From Anagrus nilaparvatae (taxonomy: Eukaryota > Arthropoda > Insecta > Hymenoptera > Mymaridae): 64,000 nt of DNA. Shown here piece after piece: positions 1-12,956 of this stretch. The translations under genes were made by a program, and so were the position numbers. Each line of letters starts with the position of its first letter. Position 1 is the first letter of the stretch. The stretch is taken from contig JAKSXM010000132.1 of NCBI GenBank assembly GCA_022575985.1, forward strand, positions 13,888,001 to 13,952,000. Reading direction: 5' to 3'. A model generated the notes under the pieces. It did not search any database. It had not been told where the DNA came from and saw only the letters and a list, made by a program, of their open reading frames with translations.

Positions 1-3
1 TGG

Positions 4-1413
4 CACAGGCACGCAAAAAAAAATCATGTACCAGAGAGTAGACCCCCTGGTATGGGGGTTTTCGGTGGTCTAAAACCAAATATGGCTAAAGAAATGCAAT
101 AAAATTAGCCAATTTTCCTCCAGCGCCCCCATAAGCCCCCCAAAAAAGTAAAAAAATTTTTTTTTTTGAAAAATGAAAATTGAACTATATACTCATGTTT
201 TTTGGGACGCTTATTCCAAAAATTTATACAAAAAATGTTTTTCACCAACGTTTGGCCCTGTTGACAACACTAGTGCCCCCATTCATACCCCCCCCCCCCA
301 AAACGGGTAAAAATATTACTATTACAAAAATTAAAACTTAATATGAATTCTTATATTTTTTGGGACGGTGAAACCAAAGATAAATATTAAAAATGTTTTC
401 TACCAATGTTTCGCCCTGTAAATCACCCCAGTGGCCCCATGCACCCCCCACCCAAAAAATGAGATACAAAAATTTTATTACAAAAACTAAAACTCAATTT
501 ATGGTGTTATATTTTTTGAGACGCTGAAACCAAAGATATATTTAAAAAATGTGTTTAACCAATGCTTGGTCCTCTTGGCCACCCTAGTGCCCCCATACAC
601 CCCCCCCCCCCCTAAACGAGTTAAAAATATTTTTCTTAGGAACATTAAAACTCAATGTGTATTCTAATGTTTTTTTAGACTATGTAACCAAAGATGAATA
701 TAAAAAATGTTTTTAGCTTGGTTAGATCGTCTCAAAAAACAAAAGAATACACATTGTGCTTTAATGTTCCTAATAAAAATATTTTTAACTCGTTAAGAAG
801 GGGGGGGGGTGTATGGGGGCACTGGGGTAGCCTAGAGGACCAAGCATTGGTTAAACACATTTTTTATATATATCTTTCGTTTCAGAGTCTCAAAAAACAT
901 AACATCACACATTGAGTTTTAGTTTTTGTAATAAAAATTTTTTATCTCGTTTTGTGGGGAGGGGCATGGGAGGAGGGGCATGGGACCACTGAGCTGGTTT
1001 ACAGGGCCAAACATTTATAGAAAACGTTTTTAATATTCATTTTTGGTTTCACGGTCCCAAAAAATATAAGAATTGATATTAAGTTTTAATTTTTGTAATA
1101 AAAATATTTTTACCCGTTTTGGGGGGGGTATGAATGGGGGCACTGGTGTCGTCTACATGGCTAAACGTTGGTTAAAAACATTTATTGTATACATTTTTGG
1201 AATAAGCGTCCCAAAAACCATGAGTATATAGTTTAATTTTCATTTTTCGAGAAAAAAAATTTTTTTCACTTCTTTGGGGAGCTTATGGGGGCGCTGAGGG
1301 CAAATCGGCTAATTTTATTGCATTTCTTTAGCCATATTCGGTTTTAGCACCACCGAAAACCCCCATAACATGGAGTCTACCCTCTGGTACATGATTTTTT
1401 TTTGTGTTCCTGT
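4..1413. mobile_element. Foldback element A, long inverted repeat of tandem units
   Basis: The two halves are inverted copies. The left end begins near ACAGGCACGCAAAAAA (position 5) and the right end closes with the complement near 1413. The CCCCCATA and GGTCTAAAACC blocks at about 50-80 reappear inverted near 1340-1370. Each arm is built from about four degenerate units of 130-180 bp, each with a 'TTTTTTGGGACG..' block and a C-rich block. The turn-around is near 690-710. The open frame at 694-915 lies across this turn and has no protein character. No transposase is visible, so the element is non-autonomous. The left edge of the window may cut its flank, so its target duplication cannot be read. 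Confidence 0.8.
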
Positions 1414-1414
1414 T

Positions 1415-2321
1415 ATAGCGTAGTAAATTTTAAGTAGCAGACTATATTAATTTCATATGTACATGAGAGTAGGGGGGCAGGACGAACGTTGGTGTGTGTG
1501 TGAATAAACGCCAAATCTAGAGGGCATCACCTCGCGGCACGAGACGAAAGAGCAGACGGAACTCATGTATTTTTCCCTCTTTTATCTACTTCCTTCTTTT
1601 TACCACTCCTAAATTTTTATATATTCAGAACGTGCATGGCGCTGGTAATGATAAGTCCATCACGTGTTGTTGTAATTTTTGGAGTATTATTATACTGATA
1701 AATTGTTGATTTTGGAAGTTAAATAATTAGTCATTATTAGTAGTCATTAGTTAATATTATTTGGAAATAATAAGTTTTGATTGACACTATCAAGAATTGG
1801 CATTAATTGGCGAAAATAAGTATTAGTTGTGGCTTATTGAAATTTGGAGTTGCCGGCATCGATCGATTTATTGACCACGAGGCATCGTCATTCCAAATCA
1901 ATATTGGCGTTTTTATATTATACTTTTTCTGGAACAATTAATTATAAAACCAAGCTTGGTATTCATCTGTAATTAATAATTGTGTGTGGCGTCAGTCAAG
2001 ATCAAGGTATTATTTTGAGTATCGATATTTTTATAACATTTTTCATCAAGAATTGCGCATTGATTTCCTTCCCTTTTCCTTAGTTAAATTTTTATAGAAA
2101 AATTGTATAATTACACATTGCTTTGCCTTTCGCTTTATCTCTCTCTCTCTCATCGTGATTAAATTAAACCTAAGTACTAGGCCAGTACTTTAGGTTGTTA
2201 TTTATTAATTAATTAAAAATTATACTGTAACGTCAAATTATTAAACCGCATAAGCGTCGCGTAATTCTCGCGTATTAATTCTTTTGTTAATTAGATTTAA
2301 GTTACTTATTTTATACATATA
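1415..2321. other. Intergenic stretch, no gene recognised
   Basis: I see no supported coding region. There is a less AT-rich patch around 1475-1555, a short TC run near 2141-2152 and a small hairpin at about 2168-2197 whose arms are CCTAAGTACT and its near complement. The patch could be an exon or part of an old transposon; nothing decides it. Confidence 0.5.
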
Positions 2322-2366
2322 CTAGGGGGCTCCGCCCCCTGCGCGCTACGCGCGCCAACCCCCGCA
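2322..2366 (-). mobile_element. Helitron-like 3' terminus (minus strand)
   Basis: On the minus strand the sequence has a GC-rich stem-loop (GCGCGCGTAGCGCGC), then a second short stem (GGGGGCGGAGCCCCC), then CTAG followed by T. A terminal hairpin close to CTRR, inserted before T, is the signature of Helitron 3' ends. Related copies at 6056 and 21704 support a repeated terminus. The element body would extend to higher coordinates and may include the minisatellite at 2700-3245. I could not place the 5' TC end and see no Rep/helicase coding, so the call is tentative. Confidence 0.5.
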
Positions 2367-2699
2367 GAGTGATTGAAGTATTGCGATAGTATATTTTTAT
2401 AATGACTTGTAAGGCGTACCACAGTGTAGTAAAAAAAAAAGTGGCCAAAAATCGGCTTCAAAAATCGGTTTTAAAATATGCACATAAATGATAAATAAAC
2501 CTAAAAAAAGTGTATTAGTATAATTTTAGATGGTTGTATGTAGTATAAAGAGGTGTTAGTCAACATTTGCAATTTAGTCAAAAAATGAAAAATTTGATTT
2601 TTCTATTTTTACTTATATTTTAAACTTAAACAAAGTATAAAAAATATAGATTATATAAAAACATAAAAAAAAACAACTTTAAAATAATTGGTTAAATAT

Positions 2700-3245
2700 A
2701 GAAAAAACCGCATTGGCCCAAAAGGACCACATTGGCCCAAAAGGACCCATTTTGGCCCAATAGGTTCACTTTGGCCCAAAAGGACCATTTTGGCACAAAA
2801 GGTCCATTGGCACAAAAGGTCCATTGGCACAAAAGGTCCATTTTGGCACAAAAGGTCCATTGGCACAAAAGGTCCATTTTGGCACAAAAGGTCCATTGGC
2901 ACAAAAGGTCGATTGGCACAAAAGGTCCATTGGCACAAAAGGTCCATTTTGGCACAAAAGGTCCATTGGCACAAAAGGTCCATTTTGGCACAAAAGGTCC
3001 ATTGGCACAAAAGGTCCATTTTGGCACAAAAGGTCCATTGGCACAAAAGGTCCATTGGCACAAAAGGTCCATTTTGGCACAAAAGGTCCATTGGCACAAA
3101 AGGTCCATTTTGGCACAAAAGGTCCATTGGCACAAAAGGTCCATTTTGGCACAAAAGGTCCATTGGCACAAAAGGTCCATTTTGTCACAAAAGGTCCATT
3201 GGCACAAAAGGTCCATTTTGGCACAAAAGGTCCATTGGCACAAAG
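2700..3245. repeat. 36-bp minisatellite (17-bp and 19-bp alternating units)
   Basis: About 30 copies of a GGCACAAAAGGTCCATT core run head to tail. Most alternate between a 17-bp version and a 19-bp version with two more T, giving a 36-bp higher-order unit; in places two 17-bp units are adjacent. The first few copies (2710-2790) are diverged (GGCCCAAAAGG), so the array looks younger towards its right end. Because 36 is divisible by 3, several frames stay open on both strands. The resulting long translations are low-complexity repeats and are not taken as genes. Confidence 0.95.
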
Positions 3246-6055
3246 GGCTCATGCTACAGCGGCGGCGGCGGTTATAACTTTATAATATATAGAGATATTA
3301 GTCCTCACAATAAATTCTATTTCTTTCAATTAAATAAAAACGTTATGCTGGTGAGCGACACTAAAATACAACTTGTAATTATTTTTTTTATATTTGATAT
3401 ATTATTTTACCTTATTATAATTTTAGTGATATATGGGTAAGTTTATACCATTTGTACATTAAGACTTATATTATTTTTGAATATTTAGGATTGTTTAATA
3501 TTGAAGTGCCAGAACCTCCTGGTACCCGTTATAGTATTTTGGAAATATATTTGCGTTATATTTCCTTAATACGGACCCCCTTTGAACTTGTTATAATAAA
3601 GGAGTCCTTGGTCATTTTTAATAAGTTGATACCCTTTATTATAATAAGTCTCATGACTCTAAAATTATTTACTATATAATTTTTATAATTGTTGTAGAGG
3701 AATTTTACACATTATACTGTGTAATAGAGCTATGGAGCTTTCAAGCTCCGTAGCAGCCAAAGTTGAGACTTTGGAACTTTGTGTCCAGGGAGACATTTTA
3801 TCAGAATAATAAAATCTAAAACATACCAAAAATTCACCTAATTTGATCGAACGGCCATTTCCTATTCATTTGTGCGGGGTCCTTTTTCAAAAAATCGCAA
3901 AATTAAAAACAAAAGTTATTTCAGTTTTTTAAGTATTTGACCATGTTGCCCCAAATATTTTTGAGCGCGGATGGTCGCAAATGAAAATTTGTTTTATTTT
4001 TCATTAGTTAAAAAAAAAATAGAATAGGGTTTCTCTTAAATTTTTTTAAATCGCTGCCAAAGTTGAAATTTAAGAAAAAAAAAATTATTTTGGACGGTTT
4101 ATGGTCTACCAATCAAAAGGATGCACTATAATCACTTTCAAAAGTTTTCAGATATCGTCTAACCTTTTGAATGAGAGGTCGCAAGATCATTTTGACAGAA
4201 TCGTTTTACCGCGGGAGTATCAGAATGACGACTAAAAGGTCGTTAAAAATTTACTTTTTTTTTGTCAATAATATGCAGCCAATCAGAGCTGAAGGCATCT
4301 GGGGGTCTGAAAACTTCAGGATCCTATTTTTATCCTATTTTTTTTAGGTGTACTTTGACCTAATACAATTAATTTTTAAATATCTTTCGTGGGCCGATTC
4401 ACTGTATAGAACCGGGCATAGCCTTTAACATTGTACTTGTATGTTTTAATTGCAAATTTTTGCAAATCAAGTTTTTAAATCGTGACTTAGAAAAAAAATT
4501 TTAATAAGTTTAATTTTTACATTGTACTTTTATGTTTTTCGGGTTGCTGATTACGAATCTGAAGTCTGATTTAGCGATTTTTTTTCAGGAATTTTCAGGA
4601 AGTTTTTAAATCGTGTCATAGAAAAAAAAATTTCAATAAACGTAAATTTAGCATTAGACTTATTTTCTGGTTCGCTTATTACGAATCTTAATTAAAATTA
4701 GGAATTTTTATCAGAAATTGCGAAATTTTTCAATTTAAGTTTTTTAAATGATAAATTCAATATTTTATATTTTTAGCACTTTATGTACAAATTGATACAT
4801 ACATTATAACATTTTTAAATAATCTGTTCTTCTATATCAAAACACAGATCACACTCTCTTTCCACTTGTTCGATTTCAAATGTTTCTGATTATTTTTCAT
4901 TATTATTTGGAGGTTTGATTTTTATTTTTATTTTTATTTTTTGGTTTAAAAAATTATTGCAAATTATTTAAATCCAAAAGAAAATGAAAAATAACTTTTT
5001 TGCAGAATTAAGATTTACTCCTAACTATAAAGAGATTGAAAATAACTTTTTCAACAAAAAAAAATTTTTTTAATTCTTTTATATTTTATGTTTTTTTAGT
5101 AAAAATTTAGAAAAAAAACCCTAGCTGATACTCATGATAGGATTATATTTTATTATTGTTTTTTTATTGGCTAAATTATTTTGGTTTGTAAAAAAAAATT
5201 TTTTTTTGAAAATTTTTTTCAACCGAAATCCCATTGAAAAAAAATTTTGGTTTCGGCCATTAAGGTCAATTTAGGCCTTTTTTAGAATAATTTAACATTT
5301 TTAATATTTTTTTATTTAATTTTCCATAAGGGGTTAAAATAATTGACTTTTTTTCTTTCAGAATCGAATAGCCAGGGAAAAAGTAGTCCTAAATAAAAAA
5401 AAAAATTACTATTTTCGATGAAAATTAACCATGTTATGGTCAAGTAAAGATATTGTCAATAACTACCATTTTTATACTGATTCCAATTTTAGGCTCTAAA
5501 ACGAGATTATAGCTTGAAAAATGCATAACTCGCTTAAATTTTATCGTAAAAAGAAAAGTTTTGGATTATTCTGGAATATATTTTTCTTGGCTATTCTTTT
5601 GAATAAGAAAAAAATTAGTTTAGTCGATAAAAAGTTTTTTGTTGGTCAAAAACTAATGTAACATGTTAAAGACTGTTTTTGATTATTATCATTTTTTAAC
5701 AAGAAAAATAAATTTCTGTCAATAAAATTAATATTTGAAACAATAAAAAATGAAGTTCAGCTCCAATTCTGGTCAATAAAATATTATTTTTACTTTTAAA
5801 ATAGACCATGATTTGAAATAATTATACATTTTTCCATGACAACGACACTTCATTAGCACAGTAAATAGTTATTGTTCCATGATGACAATTTAAATTTCAC
5901 AAAATAAAAAATAATTCTGTTTTTATACTTCCAAAACGAAAAAAAAAACAAAAAGATTAAAATCTATTCTTCAATGACAATTTTATTTTTAGGAATTCCC
6001 GTAATAAACAATTGCGGGAATTTCGGTGTTCTTATTGCGTGCATTTTTTAAGTAA
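3246..6055. other. AT-rich intergenic repeats, no gene recognised
   Basis: No supported gene. A perfect-looking hairpin with a 12-bp stem and short loop lies at 3729-3754 (GGAGCTT..AAGCTCC core). At about 4430-4740 a degenerate unit of 120-150 bp with TTTTTAAATCGTG and ATTACGAATCT blocks repeats two to three times, resembling the units of the foldback elements elsewhere. Homopolymer A and T runs dominate 4880-5950. Confidence 0.5.
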
Positions 6056-6100
6056 CTAGGGGGCAAGCCCCTTCTGTGCTAAACCGTGCCAACTCCTTCA
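6056..6100 (-). mobile_element. Second, diverged Helitron-like 3' terminus
   Basis: The plus strand reads CTAGGGGGCAAGCCCCTTC, then a block comparable to the one at 2322 (..GCCAACTCC.. against ..GCCAACCCCC..). Read on the minus strand it is a short GGGG/CCCC hairpin ending in CTAG. It is more diverged than the 2322 copy, so it is probably an older insertion of a related family. No coding sequence goes with it. Confidence 0.35.
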
Positions 6101-6294
6101 CGTCACATTTAATGTTTAATCTTTTAAATTTTTATACATAGCGCTGTTGAAACCATTGTCATTTGGTTATAGACTCGCAAATGACCCGAAAAAGTGTCGA
6201 ATAAAATATAGAGAGAACAATATTAATATGTAACGGCCTTTGTCTAATAGAACCATGCAGCAAAAAAGGTAGATAAAATTAATAATTATAATTT

Positions 6295-8971
6295 CTAGAA
6301 TTTTGCAATTTTTCCCTTAAAGTCAAATAGAACAATTAAAAAAATTATTAAAAATGAGATTCTTTGAAGTCCTGTAAATAAAAACTGAAACATGCGAAGT
6401 ACAGCTTTATTTGTTCTGGGTCCATCTTGACTTAATGCTAATACTCTTTGTATAGAAATCCCAAAATCATCTAAGGCTTTTAATAAATAGCTATAAATCG
6501 TTGGTGCTTTCCCATTTTCTATAAAATAAGTTACTACATGGCGATTGACAATTTGATTCTTTAAATTCGACCAATAATTTAATCTTATTTGTAACTCTTT
6601 TTTTCCTTTACAATTAGTAGTTTCATCATGCTGTATTGTGACATATAAATCCGGATCATTTAATTCATTCATTATTAAACTTTTAAAATGAGGGCCAAGA
6701 GCTTGAGTAATAAGATCCTGGAAACATGACTTGAAATAAATCTTTTTTGTTATCACAAGATTGAAAAGACGCTTTAGATTTTACAAGATCTAAACACCGG
6801 TAAAGTTCTGCTCTAGTTGCTGCATCTCTAGGATTGAATAAGGTAATGGTTGGATTTTTAACTACTGACTCTGAAGTATCAACAGGATCCTGAACTTGGC
6901 TCTGTATTAGCGATTTTTCTTCATCAGATATAGTATGAGAATCTAAACTTGAATATTGGGTAGCATTTGTTGAAACACAAGCATTTGTTGACGGCAAGGA
7001 CACAGGTAATTGTAGATGAGTCTGATTTCTTATTGCTTTCATATTAAATTTATGTGTTTCTGATTTAACATGTTGTTGAATTCGTGTAAACCCACTTGAA
7101 ATATCACAGCTGCACAAAAAAAAAAAAGTTCTGATCCTTTAACTTGACCTACCTACAGGTAAGTTTTTCGATGTCCTAAAACCGAATCTGAAGTCAGAAT
7201 TTAGCCTACACCCTCAGATTTTGCCCCAGCTACCCCAGCCACCCTCTAAACCGCCCAAAAAGCAAATATTTTACTATGTCCAAAAATTAAAAATAAAAGT
7301 ACTTTAGTTACGTATTTTGGTGTCCTAAAACCGAATCTGATGTCAGAGTTTAGCCTACACCCTCAGATTTTGCCCCAGCTACCCCCAGCTACCCCCTGCA
7401 ACCCTCTAAACTGCCCCAAAAAGCAAATATTTTTATATGTCCAAAAGTTAAAAATAAAAGTACTTTAGTTACGTATTTTGATGTCCTAAAACCGAATCTG
7501 AAATCAGAATTCAGCCTACACCCTCAGATTTTGCCCCAGATACTCCCAGCCACCCTCTAAACCGCCCCAGAGGGTAAATATTTTACTTTGTGCAAAAGTT
7601 ATAAATTAAAGTATCTTAGTTACGTTTTTTTATGTTCTAAAAACGAATTTTAAGTCAGAATTTATCCATCATCCATATTTTTTGTTCCAGCTAGCTTAGT
7701 TACCCTCTAAAGTCCACCATAGGAATGTTAATTAATCGCTTTAGAATATTACAGCGATATCAGGATTTTGCTAAGAACTTTTGTTGGAAAAAGTAAGCAC
7801 CTACGAGCATTATTTTTAACTTTTGGACATAGTAAAATATTTGATTTTTGGGGCGGTTTAGAGGGTGGCTGGGGGGTAGCTGGGGCAAAATCTGAGGGAG
7901 TAGGCTAAACTCTGACTTCAGATTCGGGTTTAGGACATCAAAATACGTAACTAAAGTACTTTTCTTTTTAACTTTTAGACATAGTAAAATATTTGATTTT
8001 TGGGGTGGTTTAGAGGGTGGCTGGGGGTAGCTGGGGGTAGCTGGGGCAAAATCTGAGGGTGTAGGCTAAACTCTGACATCAGATTCGGTTTTAGGACATC
8101 AAAATACGTAACTAAAGTACTTTTATTTTTAACTTTTGGACATAGTAAAATATTTGCTTTTTGGGGCGGCTTAGAGGGTGGCTGGGGTAGCTGGGGCAAA
8201 ATCTGAGGGTGTAGGCTAAACTCTGACATCAGATTCGGTTTTAGGACATCAAAATACGTAACTAAAGTACTTTTATTTTTAACTTTTCGACATAGTAAAA
8301 TATTTGATTTTTGGGGTGGTTTAGAGGGTGGCTGGGGGTAGCTGGGGGTAGCTGGGGGTAGCTGGGGGTAGCTGGGTCAAAATCTGAGGGTGTAGGCTAA
8401 ACTCTGACATCAGATTCGGTTTTAGGACATCAAAATACGTAACTAAAGTACTTTTATTTTTAACTTTTGGACATAGTAAAATATTTAATTTTTGGGGCGG
8501 TTTAGAGGGTGGCTGGGGTAGCTGGGGCTAAATCTGAGGGTGTGGGCTAAATTCTGATTTCAGATTCGGTTTTAGGACACCAAAATACGTAACTAAAGTA
8601 CTTTTATTTTTAATTTTTGTAAATAGTGAAATATTTGCTTTTTGGGCGGTTTAGAGGGTGGCTGGGGGTAGCTGGGGCAAAATCTGAGGGTGTAGGCTAA
8701 ATTCTGACTTCAGATTCGGTTTTAGGACATCGAAAAACTTACCTGTAGGTAGGTCAAGTTAAAGGATCAGAACTTTTTTTTTTTTTTGTGCAGCTGTGAT
8801 ATCGATAATTTTGTCGAAGCCATTTTTTTTGCATGGCCTACATATACAGGTGTGTATATTATTGGGATTTGCATTAGCATATGTTGATACTATGTCACCG
8901 TTTTCATCTTTTTTTGACAACCATGCAATATTAAATTTTGTTGCTTCCCGCATGCGTCCTTTAGTAGACAT
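6295..8971 (-). pseudogene. hAT-superfamily transposase, broken by an insertion and a frameshift
   Basis: Two blocks on the minus strand form one gene. Block 1 (8971 down to about 8803) starts at ATG and gives an N-terminal region with a CRPC pair. Block 2 (7104 down to about 6720) resumes with the HVKSETH half of the same BED-type zinc finger. Removing the element at 7105-8798 and one ATAT copy restores the frame exactly. Near 6715-6725 the frame shifts by one, probably through a small internal deletion. The shifted frame (to 6295) shows hAT-like blocks: HDETTN (position of the first catalytic Asp), LNYWSN and LSQDGPRTNK. Coding similarity stops at about 6295, so the C-terminal catalytic part and dimerisation region are missing. 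A dead copy; family assignment is from motifs only. Confidence 0.8.
7105..8798. mobile_element. Foldback element B inside the hAT transposase, 4-bp TSD
   Basis: The termini are CACAGCTGCAC and GTGCAGCTGTG, each followed inward by an A or T run and a unique block (GTTCTGATCCTTTAACTTG). The flanks are ATAT at 7101-7104 and 8799-8802, a 4-bp target duplication inside the transposase coding sequence. Both arms are tandem arrays of a 145-180 bp unit (CCGAATCTGA..CTCAGATTTTGCCCC..ACTTTAGTTACG). The left arm has about three to four units and the right arm about six. The loop is near 7690-7790. CAC...GTG ends with a 4-bp duplication recall the Chapaev branch of the CMC superfamily, but there is no transposase to confirm it. 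Open frames such as 7975-8229 are repeat artefacts. Confidence 0.9.
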
Positions 8972-11900
8972 TTTAATTAAAAAAAGTCTGTAAAGTATAT
9001 TAAAAATAATATATTGGAAATAAATTTTTAAAATTGTATTTTATTTATTTTTGAAATACTTACTGAAATAGCTTTTAATATATTGACTATTTCAAGAGAC
9101 CTTTTATATTATGTAAACGTAAATATTCTAAAAAAATATAATAAATTTTTGATTCTCAGATTAATTGAAAATTTCTTTTTCACAAAGTTTGTAAGAAATA
9201 AGCATACGCAATAAAAAATAAAAAATTTCCATATTTTTAAGGTTAAAAGAGCAGAACTGTTTTAGTTTAACAACAATAAAAATTTGCGTGGGAAACGAAA
9301 CCATCAAACTACAGGAACTCGACAAAATGCGCAATCGCAGATTATAATTATACTTTTGTATACTAGCGCCCTCAATTCACTAGAATCTGGGTATTTGATT
9401 TGTGAGACTATCAAAAGCGCGAAAAAAGAATAATTTAAACTTAAGTATCTATTGTTTGCTTTTATATTTTAGTTTTTTTTTCTAGAAAAAGGGGGAAAAG
9501 TGGACAAAGTTTAATAATAGGGTACAAAGGGGGAAATTTTGAAAAAAGGGTATAAATAGCGCAATAGTGTACACGCTGGGATGCCTGAAATACAGGCACG
9601 TAGCCAGGGAGGAAGGGGTGCCCTGGAAATCTAAAAATCAAAGCAGGGGGAGGAGGGTGAAATGTGTTCCAACTTAAGAGGGAAGGGAGTCAAATGGGAG
9701 TACTGGTTTAGGAGTATGATTCTAAGTCCCTAAATCGAAATTGTTAAGTTTGGGTTTAGAATCTTAACATTTAGTAAAAGTTATAATTACAAATTATATA
9801 AAAATAGCAAATTGTATTGTAATTTGTGTTTCTATGTCCAGCTGTAAGTAAAAATGTTCCACGTATTTAGTTGTGTTTGCACAAACCGGTTATAAGTTTT
9901 TTTTTTAAATTATGGGGAAAATGCAGTTGGGAGAGGGTAAATTTACATTAAAGCCTACTATTTCTTACTTTTCGGCTTAAGAGTTTGTAATGGGCAGCCA
10001 ATTTGAAAAAAAATCATGTGAAGGTCAATTGGTATTAGAATCCAGACTATTTTTCCAATAATTTAAAACAGTCTACTCTTTTCTATAAGTAGCTTCAATT
10101 TTTGGACAGGAAAGGGTATCCTTCTTAAAAATTACCTAAATACAATATTTTGTAAGTATTATACAATAATTTGACAATGTTGATTCAGAATCTAATTAAT
10201 TTTTTTTAATAATATTATCTTGATTAATTAGGCAATAAAAAAGCTTAAAGTAGGTATATTAGAGAAAAACTTTTTCATATTTCAGGCGCCACGTATTTAT
10301 ACTTTTTATAGTCGAAGAGAAAAGTTATAACATTTCTACAAATGCCATTGAACGTGTTAAATATTATTAGTTCAAGATAAAATTAACTGCTTTCAAGGTT
10401 TAGTACATAAAATTATTGATTTTTTTATTTGTTTATTTATTATTATTTCCGTTTCTACTTTATATTTTTTTACTTAAACTTTTCATCGGAAAAATATTTA
10501 AACTATATGGGAAGAATAAAAGTAAAAGATTATTTAATAATGTAATAAGGGTATTTCTTATAAATTAAACATTACGAAAATTATAAAATTGTTTGAAAAG
10601 ATTCTGATGAAATTCCTTTTAGGCCTACTTTTTTTTAAGAATATGAAATTTTACAACAACTATCTCTCTCTTCAGAAAGAAACAACTGAAAACTCGAATA
10701 CTGCTATAATCATCTGAACTCATATCAAGCTTGTGAGTCATGTCAGCGCCTTCTTCTCGAGGAGAAACAAAAACAAAGGTAAATCGCGGTCTATAAATTT
10801 ATCAATAAATTTATATATTATATATTTTAAAGTAAATTAAAGGTAATTTGTATCGCATTTTATTTTATATTACCCTAAACTCAAGGCCCAAATTTAATAA
10901 ATAATCCCATATACCAATTCCATTATAAATTAAGTATTTATTTGAGTATGTTTCCTATGCAAAAATTTTTCAGCAAAAAGCTAAAATTTCAGAAAAATTT
11001 TTTAAATAAAAACTACAAAGACCTAGAAACATAAAAAAAATACAATAAAATTATCAAAAAAACCTAAAACGAACCAATACAACTAAATAAAACCATTTCT
11101 AAGAATTGATTTCTTAATCTTTAAGCTTACAAAATAAGTACTCAAGTTTTTCAGAATCAACAAAAGCACTACAACATATAAATGCTAAAAAATAATGCAT
11201 ACATATGCTAACAGTAAAGAAAAGAAACGAGTAGAGTAATATAGATAGAAAATAATATATGAATTTTAAATTAAAATGCATTTTACAAATATCTGATGTT
11301 TATTTTATCATGTACAGCAGTATGTTATTATGAAAATGTATTCATACAAATATATGCTATTTAGTTATCTCAATAAATATATATTAGCTTGGACATTACT
11401 TCCATATACTTGGTTTTTTTTAAGTTTACTGTGTAGAATAAAAAAATAAGATTCAAATAATTATATGAGGATATATTTTTAGGTCTTTTTATGCATTATA
11501 GAATCTGAAGTAATGATCATGTAATTGATCCATAATATTATAAATATTATTTTTTGGCAAATGTCTAATATTCACATACAAAAAGCCATTTCTACTTATA
11601 TTATGACAAAAAAATAAATCCTAAAAAAATTGAGTTTCAGATAAAAAAATTTATTTTAATGTACATTTCGACATACAATAAATATTAAAATATAAAAATG
11701 TGTAACGATAAAAGATAAAATAGATCCATTTATATATTCTAGTTGTCAGAAATTTTGTACGTGTAAATTATTTTTATGACTTCTGTACACATTTGTAAAA
11801 AAAATATTTTTACTTTGGTATATCTTCTTTAATGTATAATGAGAGTTCAATATTTTTTTTTTAAATGAAATTTTTATGGTCGAGATAAATTTATTGTTAG

Positions 11901-12955
11901 AAAATAGTAATTTAATATCATCATTATTGAAAGAAAAAGTAATAATTTATATTTTTTTTCTTCTCAATTTTTTTTAGTTGAAACCAATTATTGAATTGAT
12001 TTATAGATTTTAATAAATTTTAATTTGTATAAATGAATAATAAAAAAAAAATAAGTTTAAGAACTTCAACAAGAAAAAAAAAGAATTTATATTATACTGC
12101 AATATTCTTATGAATTTTTCTGAATTTGAATATAATAATTAAACTCTTTGGCATTTAGCCAAAATAATCCTTAAATTGCACATTTAATAAATAAATTTAA
12201 ATGATTTTTATACATATATAAAAAAAGAAAAATTTATTTGTACAGGCTAGTGTCCAATAAGTATAGTTAGAAACGAATATAGAATGAGAATTTTTCTATA
12301 CGAAATTTTGACCTTATCACGTAACATTATCACGTAAATTTAATAAGATCGTCACTTTTATTGTCGGATATACGTTACATATGTATGAAAAAGTATATAT
12401 TATCAACTTCTCTTGAATACAAAGTGTTGAAAAATACAGCCACAAATGTTAGTTTTATTTTGAATAGTAACAGAAAAAAATTGAAATAATATAATAAAAA
12501 GAGACTTGAGCTATGTTTATAATAATGCAAGCTATATGTATGTAAAGTGCATACGTTTTTATTTTGAATTTAAAAAATTTTTAAAAGTCACATAATAAAT
12601 TCTGAATAAAGCTGGCTTAAGTTCTAGGTTATAGTTTGAAGCTTTTAAAATTTATTGAACTGGGATCTATACGAGAGGGCTCGTTAATTAAAAAAAAAAA
12701 ATCTTTTGCAAAAAAGTGAATAACTAAAATCAAGTCATTGAGTATGATTTCAGGTCGGTGAATTTCATGGATAAATAGCACAAAATTTTGGTTATTTGGT
12801 TTTAAAAATGAGTACTTTATTATATTAGACTTAAGAGATTTCCAAATTTCAAGGTTTCATCTTTCATTTTAAGGATTTTGAACCAGTATAAATTTTTGGA
12901 AAACTTTACGTTCTCATTCACTAAAAGAAAAAAAAAGCAAATATATATAAGGGTT
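8972..12955. other. AT-rich intergenic stretch with old repeat debris
   Basis: No gene could be supported. A patch at 9590-9720 (GGCACGTAGCCAGGG then G-rich sequence) looks like part of a dispersed transposon. 9727-9910 is a copy of a repeat also found at about 30950-31140. From 10000 to 12950 I see only AT-rich sequence with many stops in all frames. Confidence 0.5.
9727..9910. repeat. Dispersed repeat R1a (second copy at 30950-31140)
   Basis: Both copies share the order GTTTGGGTTTAGAATCTTAACATT, then GATAATTACAAATTATA-like sequence, then GTAAGTAAA.ATGTTCCA and ACAAACCGGTTATAAG. They are in the same orientation with several small indels. The shared ACCGGTTATAAG end suggests a boundary of a non-autonomous element; no terminal repeats were found. 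Confidence 0.7.
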
Positions 12956-12956
12956 T

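Noticed and set aside
694..915. 73-residue plus-strand frame
   Set aside because: It reads through the turn-around of foldback element A.
2651..3440. Long overlapping reading frames of repeated WHKRSIGTKGPF / CANGPFVPK type
   Set aside because: They are translations of the 36-bp minisatellite in every frame and on both strands; no start context or domain.
7975..8229. 84-residue minus-strand frame with internal repeat
   Set aside because: A translation of two tandem units of foldback element B.
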